This document shows, piece by piece, positions 11,240 through 23,448 of a stretch of DNA of 64,000 nucleotides. The number at the start of each line of letters is the position of its first letter. The first letter of the stretch is position 1. Origin of the DNA: Escallonia rubra. Lineage: Eukaryota; Streptophyta; Magnoliopsida; Escalloniales; Escalloniaceae. The translations under genes and the position numbers were made by a program. Location of the stretch: the NCBI GenBank assembly GCA_033065855.1, contig JAVXUO010000689.1, positions 186,001-250,000 of the forward strand, in the 5' to 3' direction. Under the pieces are notes generated by a model. That model saw only the letters and a list, made by a program, of their open reading frames with translations, ran no database searches and had not been told where the DNA came from.

Positions 11240-11922
11240 TAGAAATGGCAAATGGTCAGATCTTTGAATGCTCAAATTAATAGCAATTGCATACAGGAAC
11301 TGCAATATCCAATTAGGCGAAGCCATGATTCAATCCAGTTTTTCTAACACAAAACCTAAAGGCAAGGATCCCCGCACCCAAGTAAACAAAGGACCCACCC
11401 ATCGAATATCGGACAAACCAAAAAGCTCTAAGAAATCCCGTAGAAATTGGGAACCAAAGATATTACTTGAGTAAGAACCAGGTTTCTCAATCAATCGAAG
11501 GACTTGATTAAAATCACCACATAGACATATAGGCCCTGAACATGGGGACAAGTACGAGGCAAGAAGAAGCCGATTAGGATGTCGAAACTGAGTCTGAGGG
11601 GACCATAAACAAATCCATAATAAACTAAATTGCCCCATGGAGGAAGTATGGAGGTTAATATAAGGTTTTTGACTATTGAGAGAACAGTCAAGGACAAGGG
11701 AGCTTGCCAACCAAGCCAAAAACCACCACTCATCTGACAATAATCAACCCCAACAAAATCCCAAAACCCTAAACCTTTAAACAAAAGTGCAACCTGGGCA
11801 ACAACCATCTTTGTTTCCTTTAAGAAAACTACGTCAGACCATTGCGGACAGATCAAATGAAAAGCTACACGAAGAGTGGTGGATTGACCCAGGGCACCAC
11901 AGTTCTAGCTTAAAATTTTCAT
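11240..11922 (-). pseudogene. LINE endonuclease (start of ORF2)
   Basis: ORF2 starts at the ATG at 11922 with MKILS, a stop codon where Trp is expected, then NCGALGQ. It continues with DVVFLKETK, GGFWLGW, ICLCGDFNQVL and FGLSDIRWVGPLFTW. These are the apurinic-type endonuclease motifs of L1 (WNCRG, ETK, GDFN, D.R..G..FTW). The early stop and a frameshift near 11,600 inactivate it. The open frame would otherwise run to 7737, about 1,390 codons. Confidence 0.8.
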
Positions 11923-11999
11923 TGATCAAACTGTGGTCGGTAAGGCCCAATAACCAAAGCCAAACTAGAAGCTTTAGAAGAACTAGATAAAGGAATAGG

Positions 12000-14200
12000 C
12001 CAAGAAATTACTGAAGCATCAATATCCATAGGTGTAGCACATTCCATATCAAACCTCTATAACCCCACCTTATAAGGTGCAGTAGTACTAAACATAACCC
12101 CAGTACAAGATGTAATTAAAGGCAAAGAGCCAAAACATATTAAGCTAATTGAAGGAAGAACAAGATTATTGAACAAACCTGGCAGTTGATCTGTTGCCAT
12201 TGAAGGTGGAGTTTTGAGCTTTTTGGATAAAACTTCGTCATCTTCAGCCACGCTGATAGACGGTTCACGATTGCGCTTCTTCGAACCCGAGGAGGAAGAC
12301 GACTCAATATCAATAGCAAGGCACGGGCATAACCAAGCTCCCACTGCACGATTGGAAATAGGCATGACATCTTCCATTTCAGAATCCTTTAATTCTGAAG
12401 ATATCACCATATGCAAAACTCCAGCATCATCGTGGAAATCACTGGGAAATGCGAGTGAGAAGCAAGCAATTGAGATGTACCCGGGGCATCACTGTTCAAA
12501 GGGTCCATACAAGAGTCTAGGTACGATGAGCCTGCTTCATAGTCATGCGAAGCAGGCTGAGTCCAGGGAAAAAGAACACTGGTTGGGGTCAGACTATTGG
12601 AAGAGGCTGGACCCAAATCATCAGATGCCGTCGACATAGGCCGAGGTATGGAAGAATGAAGATGAACAAGTTCATTAACTAGCGGGCCCTTATCACGACT
12701 GTCCATTTCCAAAGGTTCAGCCTCATCTCCAAACTCATTCGAAAAGGTCTCGTCAAACACAGATCAAGGGCTTGTGCACGTGGGCCAAAGATAAAGGCAA
12801 CCCAAATTCGGCCTTGTTCTTCCAAGATGAGTTTGTCAATATCTGCAGATTTAAGTGATAAGACGGTACTCAAGGCCCAACACGCTAGCTCACAAAAAGC
12901 CCCGTCACGCAACAGCCAAAGGAGATCCCACGTGGCCAGGTAGGAGACACGTGGCAGCATAGGTCAATGCCGGAGAACAGTCAGTCAAACTGTCACCGGT
13001 CAATGGCAAACTCAGATTTTCTAGCACTGGAATAGAGCACTCCCCATAATCATTTTCCAGTGAAAAGAAATAATCCGATGAGCTCGCTCCAAAATTATCA
13101 GTATAGTTCACAGACCAAGGGCTCGCCTGAGCAGACAAACCAGTGAAGATATAGAAATCATCATTATTTGGACTGTTGGGTGCATGAGAATTATGTTCTA
13201 ATCCAAATTCATTGGCATTCTCCATGTAAGGTTCTATACGGATTCGACTATTACGATTCTAATTTGAATTGGCGAAAGCCCGAAAACCTTTAGTAATTAA
13301 AGGTTGATAAGCTTGAGAATAGAATCTGTCATTATCAGAGGGAGAATCACGATGCATAACTTCCTCAACATGACAACATGCGTGAACAAGAGAGAAAACG
13401 CACTGAGTATTGACATGTCCAATAACACCACGTCGATAACAAACTCGAAAAACCTTTTCGTAGGATCCCTAAACCTAAATACCATTCTCAATCGTGGTTG
13501 GCACATACACTCCAAACACCAACAGGTCATCCGCAAACACTTTGATTAAAATACGAAAGTAATCTTTACGAAGTTGTCACACTATAGACCAATCCACAGC
13601 CAAGACTTCAACAAAATAGCCACCAAATTTAAGAGCTATTTTGTGAGTGAAATACTCTGCATGAACATCATTGAGACGAACTCAAACATTAGTAGTTGAG
13701 AAATCACATCATGGATACTCTGGAAGGGTTGCCAACGAGTGAAAATAAGTAGTGCCCCATTGATATTCCAAGGATTCTCTGCGAGATGTCACTTCAAATC
13801 ATCTGGATTAGTGAAATTGAAGGAAAAAAAAAAGAGCCTAGAAGCTCAATTTCCACAGTACCTAACAAAACCCAATATTGATTGACAACACCTTGAACAA
13901 CCGAGAGACTAAACTCCCTCTAATCTATAAACTTACCCACCAAGGTGTTTTTCCATTTCATTATTTGTGAAAAGATTTGTTCTTGGTCCACAAGAGCAAG
14001 ATTACCACAACGTTCCAAAATTAGAACTTTATCCAAGTTAAAAGATTTCACACTGGATATTGACATTAGGAGCACAAGATTTAATACATGTTAACAGTTG
14101 CACAAAGAACACTAGTAAGGAAGGAGCCAGAGACTGGAGGAGATAGAGTGGAAGAGGAAATGACGAAGCACAACTCAATCGCACTCTAAATCACCCCCTA
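12000..14200 (-). pseudogene. LINE ORF1 (DUF4283 and zinc knuckle)
   Basis: Read on the minus strand, about 13500-14000 shows the DUF4283 pattern: LVGKFID, FSLSVVQGVVNQYW, a VEIELLGS block and NPWNINGALLIF..WQPFQS. A knuckle-like RGVIGHVNTQC follows near 13,420. The remainder is Ser-rich with a KKRNREP basic patch near 12,280. This is the RNA-binding ORF1 of plant L1 elements, and it has several stops and frameshifts. Confidence 0.75.
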
Positions 14201-14243
14201 AGCAGGACATCAGACTCATATTCGAAGTCTTTCGCTCCCACCA

Positions 14244-15508
14244 TGTAATACCCTAAAATTTTAGAGGTGCTCAAAATATTACTGGTTGGTTGAGAGAAAA
14301 ATGATGATGATTTTAAGTACGAATTGGGATTGACATTGTCGTGCTTGTTGGGTGTCATCATGCAATTGTGACACCTCGTGCTTATTGAAGAGTCTGTGTT
14401 GATTACTTCTCTGATCGACACCTCGTGCTTATTATTTTGTCGTGCGTATGATGTGTCAACGTAGTATTGCGACACGTCGTGCTTCAAGCCTTGTCGTGCT
14501 TGATAGGTGGCACAAGCTTGTATCGCCACCTCGTGCTTTGAGCCTTGTCATGCTTTGGTTAGCATTGTCGTGCTTGCTAGGTGGCACAACCTTGTCTTGC
14601 CACCTCGTGCTTCGAGCCTCGTCGTGCTTTGCTTAGCCTTGTCGTGCTTGTTAGGTGGCACAGCCTTGTTTTGCCACCTCGTGCTTCCTAAAATTTTCTA
14701 TAAATAGGTCCTTGATATTTTCAAGTTATTTTATCTTTGACTTTTATCAGTAGATAGACAACTAAAGAGTGAGAGAAAAAGATTAGCCACGGTTATGAAA
14801 AAGGAATTATAGGGCCTGATTGGGAGCTATTTTATAAGTGGATTCTTCATTATTTCTGTAAGGGGAATTCCATATCACTATTCTTTTATGCCATGTGGTT
14901 ATTTATTTCTTAACGTTCGTTGTACTCCTAAACACTGTTGTCCTGGAATCTTGTTCAAATGCTTTGTTTTAAATATTGGTAAACATCTTGTTTTTGAAAT
15001 ATGTTTGCGGGACGTAGCTTAAGTACTTTTGATCAATGACAGTGCTCTAGTGATTTGTCTATGTGCATGGTATGTTATGATACATCTAAGCTTTCGCGGA
15101 TCCCTTTGAGGATACCAGAAGCAAGATGCTGAAGTCGTATCTTTGATGTGCAACTTGGATATTGAATTGGTTTACTAATTGTTCGGGGTACTAAGTCACG
15201 GTTGTGTTGACGGTTTGAATGTCAAATATATTGACTGACGTTGAATTGTTTAGCGTGCTTGATTCTAATCATATGGTGCTATGATTATTCTATTTACTGG
15301 GCTACCCGACTCACCCCCCACCATTTACCTTTCCAGTGCAGATGATTATTTTAGATGAGCACATGCAAGCGGGGATGTGAGCGGGACTTACAGTTTTGGA
15401 GTTTTAGAAATATTTTTAACCTATTTCTAGGGCTTGTAATCTGATGGGATATTGTTGTAATTGTATTGATGATATTGAATTGGGTGATTGACGACTCGGG
15501 TCATCACA
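14244..15508 (+). mobile_element. LTR 'A' (1265 bp) of a gypsy-type element
   Basis: The block starts TGTAATACCC and ends GACTCGGGTCATCACA, the usual ends of Tekay-like plant LTRs. A TATA box (ctataaatagg) lies at about 14699, right after a repeat array in the U3 part. It is preceded by cacca (14239-14243) and followed by cacct (15509-15513). No internal retroelement region follows, so it looks like a solo LTR. Confidence 0.65.
14469..14690 (+). repeat. 74-bp minisatellite with hairpins in LTR A
   Basis: The core gccacctcgtgctt recurs at 14525, 14599 and 14673, exactly 74 bp apart. A shorter, diverged unit precedes them at 14469, and decayed cores lie further left (about 14370 and 14417). 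Each unit also holds AGGTGGCA...TGCCACCT, a short inverted repeat around an 11-nt loop (for example 14579-14605). The array ends just upstream of the TATA box. Confidence 0.85.
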
Positions 15509-15853
15509 CACCTTTCCAACTATCCTTAAAATTTAACGAAGGAGAAATAGCTAAATAATCTCCTATATTTTACCTTGGTTGTGAATTTACCCATCTAGTT
15601 ACAAATGATGCATTAACCTCCCCTCTAGTTAAGATAAGGCCGCACAATTGACGGAAACTGTCAATTTAAAGGATTACAATTTGATCTGTACTTAGCGAAT
15701 ATATGACCTGTCCCGATCTTACAAAAGCGGATTTTGACCTGATTATGGGGCGAGTATGGTAGTTAAATCTTAAACCTGCAGTGGGCGCGGGTCAGTTTTG
15801 GTATCTAGTATAACATCCCTTATATTCGACCCGTTCCTTTGACATCTACCCGC
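15509..15853. repeat. 345-bp segment X, first copy
   Basis: It aligns without gaps to 17770-18114 and I count 14 differences over 345 positions. It sits between LTR A and LTR B. No coding potential was seen. Confidence 0.85.
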
Positions 15854-17769
15854 TGTAAGACCCCGAATAAAATATAGTTAATTATTTTAATCTTTGGGGC
15901 CACTTTTGTAGGTTTAATAATATTTTGGAATACTTTTGAATAAATAATAACATATCTTTAGGGGTCTTTTAAGTAATTTATCAAGTTTAGATAAATAAAA
16001 AGACTGGTTAGTTTGTATTTTATCGATAAATTGAGTTTAGTCTTTTAGAGAGGAGAAGAAAGAGAAAATTAGGACTTCGAGGATTCCACCCTTTTACTCA
16101 CAATTGGTAAGTGATCCTAAACCTTGATCGAAATGCAATTATGATTTGAAGATTTTAATCTTAGTTGTTGATCTTATTATTTAGGTTTGAAATTTTCGGA
16201 AGCTTACGCAATTTTGCGTATCTTTTAGCTCGAATTAAGGTAAGGGATTTTGCCTCTCTTTGTTGTGGTAAGGGTTATACATACTACATCTACTTCTATT
16301 GGATTCATGATGTTGGATTGTTTCTATCCGAATAGTTTTGGTGATCTCGTTATGGAGTCGTTATCACCGTCAATTAAATTCTTGGATTTGTTAAACGCTC
16401 AAGCCCATTTTTTTTATATACCTAATGTAACGTGTGTCGAATTCCTCACTATTGGCGTTTGATGATTTCTATCTAATTCGTGCTGCACAGTTTCGTTAAA
16501 TGAGTATGAGTATCTCGTTCTTATTTTCTGGTCAGTTTTTCAATGATTGCTCTGGCAGTGCATGTACTCAAGGCTTCTGTTTCCCATGTATATGGCATTC
16601 TTGAAAAGCCCACTTAATTAAACCATTTTCTCTTTGGACTACTATTCCATGAAACAAACTTCTATTTGCTGACCTCTCTTTGTGCTACTTTTCTCTCAGC
16701 TACGTGAACATCACATGTGGCTTAGCCACATGTCCTTATTGAATTGGACCTTGGCATCTTGCACCTTCTTTTGTTTACGTTCTGGTCTAAATCTTGTTAT
16801 TTCATAGTTTCGTGATCATACGAATTCGAATTCAATCGCTTCCACTTTTGTTAAACTCTTCTCTTCGTCTTCTTCGATTCGAGTCTAATAACGAATAGTT
16901 TCTGAAATCGTTAAGTCATTCTTATTAAAATGCAAGTTTTGATACTTTTACGGCTAATATATCTGTGAGATACTTTGATGTCCATTTGATCTCTTTGAAT
17001 TGAACTAATATTTCAAAACCTTCACGTGCGTAGATTAACGTGATTCCATGACATGATATGGCAATTGCTACGGGTATGCAACTTTGAACTTAGAACCTTC
17101 GCGTGCTTAGGTTAACATGCTTTACAGCCATGTATTACGTGATTATATCATATTCGATTATTAGTTCAATTATTCGAATGTGTTATTTGACTTTGATTTT
17201 GATTTGATTGTTGATGGGTTGAATATCCCAAAGTGAGATTGTTTGCGTGCTAAGATTTTCAATCGTCTTTGTACTTTTGTTTTCATATGCTTTGTTTGGA
17301 CTCAGCTATATATTATTGGATACCTGCGTTGTACTCTGTGGGTGTGTGCGTGTGATCTTTACTGGGCTCTGTGCTCACCGCCCTTTCTCTCCTCATTTCA
17401 GGTAATTAAGCTGAGACGATTTAGAGGAGTTAATAGCATTATGCTTAAGCTTGGAGTGAACTTTAATTGATAACTTTCTTAGTAGCTTTGAAATAAGAAT
17501 CATGTAATAGTTTTTTATTTAGTGACTTTTGGTACCCCAATGGTTGGGAAATAATTATTGTTATCAAACTTCCGCTGCAATTAGTAGACGTTGATGAGGA
17601 ACTTGAATGCCTTTAATTTTAGATATGATTTAGAGCTCTGATTACCTCTTTGAGGTCATATTTTTGGTAAGATCTTTTGGGTATTATATTTCTCATAAGC
17701 AGGAATATTTTGAAATAGTATATGTAGGTCCACCTCCGGGTCGGGTGATTGACGACTCGAGTCGTCACA
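15854..17769 (+). mobile_element. LTR 'B' (1.9 kb), unrelated to LTR A except its end
   Basis: It starts TGTAAGACCCCGAA and ends GACTCGAGTCGTCACA. The body does not resemble LTR A, but the last 27 bp match with two differences. The following pentamer, cacca (17770-17774), equals the pentamer that precedes LTR A, while the pentamer on its own left side (cccgc) does not match. Confidence 0.6.
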
Positions 17770-18114
17770 CACCATTCCAACTATCCTTAAAATTTAACGA
17801 AGGAGAAATAGCTAAATAATCTCATATATTTTACCTTGGTTGTGAATTTACCCCTCTAGTTACCAATGATGCATTAACCTCCCCTCTAGTTAAGATAAGG
17901 CCGCACAATTGACGGAAACTGTCAATTTAAAGGATTACAATTTGATCTGTACTTAGCGAATAGCTGACCTGTCCCGATCTTACAAAAACGGACTTTGACC
18001 TGATTATGGGGCGAGTAAGGTAGTTAAATCTTAAACCTGCAGTGGGCGCGGGTCGGTTTTGGTATCTAGTATAACAGCCCTTATATCCGACCCGTTCCTT
18101 TGACCTGTACCCGC
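17770..18114. repeat. 345-bp segment X, second copy
   Basis: This is the second copy of the segment at 15509-15853. Here the sequence continues beyond acccgc into unique DNA, so this copy is probably the original flank. Confidence 0.85.
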
Positions 18115-19955
18115 CCTGCATATTAATACCAGTTTAGCAACCAAACCCTAAATCTGATCCTAAGATGCAACCTTAGCCGTCCATCTTAGTCATATAAATA
18201 ATATTCGTCCAAAAACCCTAGCCACAATTTCTCATTTTCTTCTTCTATTCTTCTCTCTTATCTTCTGCCATATACTCACTCATTGCACCTCTTCTCCGCA
18301 CCACAAGGTCACCTCCTCCACGGACCACCTCACCACTTTCACCCGTCCACCAAACCCTACAACCCACCGTCTACCAAACTTCTGGTTGTAGGTTTATTAG
18401 GTAGTGTGTTGGCTCTAGGTTTTTCTTCATTTTATTGGCGCCTTCAGGGTCTATTTTCGCAATGGTCGGAAGGTGTGGGTATGGGATTAATGCCATCCTC
18501 CATCTTGTTGTGATGTGGACATGACATTTGGGTTAGTGGCGGTGGGTCGTCCGTCGTTAGTTACTCTTCGTCTATGCTAGTGTTTGCTCGTTGGTTGTTG
18601 CTATTGTTTCGATTTCGATTGACCTGCATAATGGAGGCAAATTCGGTTATGTTGGTTTCCTACAATGGCCGACGGTGGTGTGGTGGCTAGCGGTGGCTTC
18701 CGGCTCGCTGGTCATGGTGGTGACATGCGATGTTGACTGTTTTGCTATATATGTTCTATTGTTATTCAAAGAAAATAGAAACTACACCAGATTATTAAAA
18801 TGGGTCAGGGCGGTTCAGTGTGGGTCAGTTCTTTTTATAGTCTGTCAAAGCAGGATAATATTCCAATCCCTCGACCCGATGGCGGGGTGGGGAGAGGCGA
18901 AGTGGGAGTCGCGTATTGGGGGGCGGGTATAATTTTCATAAAATTCGCATCCGACCCACCCAATTGCCATTTCTAATCAACTTTAACCGTCTATGAATAA
19001 CAACGCTAAGAATTTGATGATGACAAAATTATCAACCTAACATGTATTTTTTCAAAATAACAAGTTTGCCCCCACCTTCTTCATTTCCCACCCTGTCAAC
19101 CACCCTTATAGCGCCACCCACTTTCATTGTCGCCCCAATCGCCAATAACCCGCTCTGCATACATACAGACACAAAATCGCTTTGTGCACGCACATACACC
19201 TACATACATTGCGGTCGACCCACCCCTACCCCACCCATCCCAACCAACCACCATTACGCACACACAAGCACCACGGTCCGCCCCAACCATCACCCACCAC
19301 CATACAACGATGTGCAAACAAAGAAAACACACCCACACCCACTATGCACATGGCTGAACATGCGTCAATCATAACCACTTTGCACACACACCGCTGTCAC
19401 CCCACCCACATCCCATACTAAGACTAAGTTTAGCCCACATATTTGGACAATAACTACTAATAATTTGGTAGTAAATTATGGTTATGGGAATATGGAAAGC
19501 CACGACTCCCTCGATGGAAATGAAGTACAAATAAACTTGCACAGTGACAAGGGTTCCTAACCTAGCATTTCATGGATGCCCGTGATTCCCATAAATTTCA
19601 TCATCGAGAGATAAAATTCTCTATAAATTCTTTAAGTGAGAGTCGTGCAAATCTAGATTTGGTGTTTAAGGAACATAAGAAGTTCTTTGTGGAAGTAGAG
19701 TTTGTGGGTTGTGGAACTTTAGTTTGAGGACAACACTGCTCGATCAATTATGGATAAATATTAGTAGATATCATTGTTTTTACAGTAATGTTAACTGTTT
19801 GGTATCAAAGCTTACTCTAAGCCATACTGGATAGTATTATTGTTTAAGATCTGGATAAAACTTCATTAGATTTATATAGATCATGTAATGTATCTATTTT
19901 GTAGGTAGATAATTATCTTCATACTTTCATGTGGATATTTACATAAATATTGAAA
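18115..19955. other. Non-coding stretch with a promoter-like patch
   Basis: Near 18190 there is a TATAAATAA run, then AAAACCCTAGCC and a CT-rich stretch, resembling a ribosomal-protein-type promoter and leader. No coding sequence follows. From 19,050 to 19,420 there is C-rich, Pro/Thr/His-encoding low-complexity sequence. Neither host exons nor clear element ends were found. Confidence 0.4.
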
Positions 19956-20871
19956 AGATATATTACAAAAATGATCCTTTGCGTATTGCATTATTGTGCA
20001 ATTAATTTGATATTCATAAAATGTTTTAATATCGTTCTATCAATCATATCGTGTCTTTTCAGCCTTTTTCGTCAATTTTGACTACAAAGTGGCCAAAAAG
20101 AGGGGCAAAAATAACAATATACAAATTTTGTTCCATTATGACCCCAATGTTTTGACTTGTTTCTTCTCCTCAGCCACCACCCTAAATCTAAATTCCACCA
20201 CACCATCAGTCACATCATCATTATCGCTACCAATTACTCCCTAGGCGCACTGCCACACCATGCATACGCATGCACCTTTACACCCCATGCACACGAATGC
20301 ACATGCACACACTGATCCATAATCCTCAGCCTATGATAATTGGGTTGGTGGCTGTAGTAGATTGAGACGGTGGTGGTTGATTGCGATAATGGTTGTGGTG
20401 GATTGAGATGGTTGTGTTGTCGTGAACAACAATGGTAATGGGTGGTGGTGGCGCTGATTTTTGGTTGTGGGCGATCAAAATAATTGTGGTGGATTGGAAT
20501 GGCTATGGTGGCACCAATGGCGAAGGTAATAGGTGAGGGTGCGTGTCACTATAGATGGGGATGGTGGGGAGGGGAGCGGCGAGATTTATGATGGCGAGTA
20601 GTGAGGGACGATGGGCAGAGAGAGGAAAGGAAAATGGATCGTCTTACTCAGCAAGTTGACTTGTGAGTTTGGTATCCAATTTTTTTTTATCAAAGACTTA
20701 TTATCATTTTACGATTTTGTCCCTTATTTTGACCACTTAATGGTCAAAGTTGATGAACAAATAACTAAAAAGATAATGGAATGACAGACAGTGAACACTG
20801 AAACATTTGATAAATAACAAATTGGTAGCAAAATAATGCAATTGATGAAGGAACATTTTTGTAATTTACCC
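19956..20871. mobile_element. MULE-like element with about 160-bp inverted ends
   Basis: The sequence from about 19957 (attacaaaaatg...ccttt) matches the reverse complement of the end at 20871 (GGGTAAATTACAAAAATG). Further pairing blocks are TTGCATTATT, AAATGTTT and TTTGAC...AAGTGG, extending about 160 bp into each side. GGGTAAATTACA ends are common in plant MULE-type elements. The middle is C-rich, then G-rich, with no transposase. A 9-bp TSD is only weakly suggested. Confidence 0.65.
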
Positions 20872-23448
20872 TAATTAAAACCAAAATCCTGAAGTTGTTT
20901 TGGCATTAGTATTTTAATTGTGATCGTTGGTTATTGTTAGAAAGTTGTAGTAGGCTCTCTTAGATGTCTCTCTTCTTCAGATGACCTACTAGGCTTTTTT
21001 GATGGGTTGGAATTATTTTATTTGCCAAGTACACTTTTATGATGTTTATTCGCATAAAGCTGCATGTAGAGTCTTTTATCATTTTGGGCTCTATTATTTT
21101 CCGTGCATATTTTTGCTGCTGCATTGAGCTCAAAGTCTAACACACTATTTGATGTACTTTTATGGTCCTTAGCCTTTATAATGAAGTTCGCTCACTCTCC
21201 TACCTTTTAGATTTAAAGGCCATGCAGCTTGCATTCCTCACTGGCATCTGCATTGTAGTATTTCCGTTAAGTTACTACCTCCTTAGGTGCTTAGTGGAAG
21301 GATCATATCAAGTAGCAGCCTTCTTTTATATCAAGTAACATCCTTTTATCTCAAAATGTTAATAAGTACACATAACCTAACCCGGGGAATGCTAGTGTCA
21401 TCTAATTGCTCAACCTTGCATACCTAGTGCTAGGTAGGCAAGATATGGGTCATCGCTTGCCTTAAAGTTCCAAAAAATGGTACAATAACTCTTTTAACTT
21501 TGTAAGTTGGAAGATTCTACTTAGAAAGTGATAGACCAACCATAATTTCATTTATTACTGTATATGATATGATACCACCAGACATTTTAGTAAAGAAATC
21601 TTTCCCTTACTTGTCATTCAATTGTTTTTTCCAATAAAATGCTATTATAGTTGAAATTTGACAATTGATTTAATGGTGCCATAATTAGTTGATGCTCTGA
21701 AAAAATACTTTGCGGTTGTTATCCTTGCTATGCAATTTTACAATCACTCCTTGTTGTTTGCTCCCTTTCAGGGTTTGTAAGGCATGTCTACAAGAGTAAT
21801 TGGGAACATCAACGTAAAAAAATGAGTAAATGAAAAGAAAATGCTTTAGAAATTGTGCAATCTTGAATTATAAAACGGTGTCTGTTGGCGGATTTGGGTA
21901 TGGTTGCGTCAATCAATTTGCTTTATCCTAACAAGGCCGTCACATCCCGAATTGTAACTAAGCAGACTTGCTTTAGCATGATTCCAGTCCTAGGAACATA
22001 CGTCCAAACGAACCAAGTAATGAAGCAGGCCACAACACAGAAATAAAGCCACCATAGGCAACACACCAACTCATCCCACTTAAAGGCTTACTTTTAATAC
22101 TTGACAAATTGCTATAAATCTCATTTAGTACCAGTTCATTTTGGCTAGTACGTTTATTTTACAACTTTACCAGTACTGCTAACATATTGGTAAGACTAAC
22201 TATATTCGGCTGATACACTACGTATCGGAGAAAAGAGGGTAATTCGCCTGAAGTGTAGAGAGCTTCGTACCAAAGCCGAAGAAAAAGGAAATTTCGTGCA
22301 TATTTGGAGTTACTTAGAGCTTACAAACCTGCAAATCTGCAATTCTAAAGATCCATACATCACTGGAACTTTTATCTGACTCACATTTGAAAGTGGAAAT
22401 TCTTAAATCTCAATCAGACTCTCAAATCTCAAACCTTCACGCTTTGATAGATGAAGAATTTCATAGATTTAGTTTATGAATACACCGAGAGAGACAAAGA
22501 AGGCGAATGAGAAGAAACACATGTTGTGAGAATTGTTCTCCCTAGTCACGAGTGGTTTTCCATAGTTTTGTTAAACAAGTTCGCCTGATTGATGGGTGTG
22601 AATTACTTCACACTAGGAAAACCAATGTGTTGCAGTCGTCGATGTAAGGGTGGTGGCTGAGAAAGTAATTCATGTTAAAGTCTGATTATCGGCGTGAAAG
22701 CCACACAGGTCTCTTATTAGTACAAATCATAAATTTTTAAAAATATTGTAAAGGCCAAAACTGTGTGAAAGCATCATCGTACTGAAAAGCACCGTTCAAC
22801 TAAGAAAATCGATATGCTCTCTGATACGATATTCATGACTATGATTGAAAATGCCAAACACATCAAACCCAATTATAGTTTTCCATATTAGTGGAAGTAA
22901 AGCCATTCCGAGCTAACTTGGTTTTTCGCCCAGCAATTGCTCACTGCATCACTTAAATCTCTGCTAAAACGCCGATCCCATGTGTTGTGCTAGTTCCTTA
23001 ATAACTCAAGTTACGCAAATACAAAACTTTTTGCAAGCAATTATAAAATACATTTGACCCACATCAAGTAAAGAAGCCATAATACGGGTGACAACCAATA
23101 CATGATTACAAAATTTACATTGCACTTGAATTTTGTTGCTCAAAGATACAGAAAGCTATTACCGCCACATGTCTATGACGACAAAAGTGAAGTGTATGTA
23201 CCTAAACTAAGGTATGAGTATCTACCGACTCGTGTATGGCTTTGGTTGAGTAAATTGGTTGCGAACCCTTTCATTTTGAGCATCTCATATTCTTTAATTC
23301 TTTTCTGGCGGGAAGTAGCTCCATATGAAAACCCCTTAAGTTCCATACAAACAATGGTCTAATGAAGACTACTTCCTTTTGTTATTAATCTATCACCTTG
23401 ATGTTATTTCGGAAAAGAATATATATATATATATATATATAGTTTTTT
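20872..23448. other. Non-coding stretch, nothing recognised
   Basis: No gene, inverted ends or RNA gene could be supported here. A gctctctgatacga stretch near 22,820 recalls a primer-binding site, but no LTR is attached. An (AT)n microsatellite lies at 23419-23441, next to the following element. Confidence 0.5.

Larger units (their letters stand above)
7540..14243 (-). mobile_element. L1-type LINE with terminal RNase H, broken
   Basis: A plant L1 element on the minus strand has all domains in order: ORF1 (DUF4283 plus zinc knuckle), endonuclease, reverse transcriptase, zf-RVT and RNase H. The 3' end near 7540-7560 is A-rich on the minus strand (TAAAA repeats), consistent with a LINE tail. 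The 5' end is placed at the border of the LTR at 14244, but the true start is uncertain. No clear target-site duplication was found. Many frameshifts and stops make it inactive. Confidence 0.85.

Noticed and set aside
18121-18300. Possible ribosomal-protein gene promoter
   Set aside because: TATA and telo-like motifs exist, but no coding exon follows, so no gene is claimed.
19042-19421. Several overlapping Thr/His/Pro-rich frames
   Set aside because: They are all translations of C-rich simple sequence; no protein similarity is recognisable.
22820-22850. Primer-binding-site-like gctctctgatacga
   Set aside because: Imperfect and not next to any LTR end.
23102-23362. 86-codon frame
   Set aside because: No domain or homology recognised and no conserved neighbours; likely chance in AT-rich DNA.
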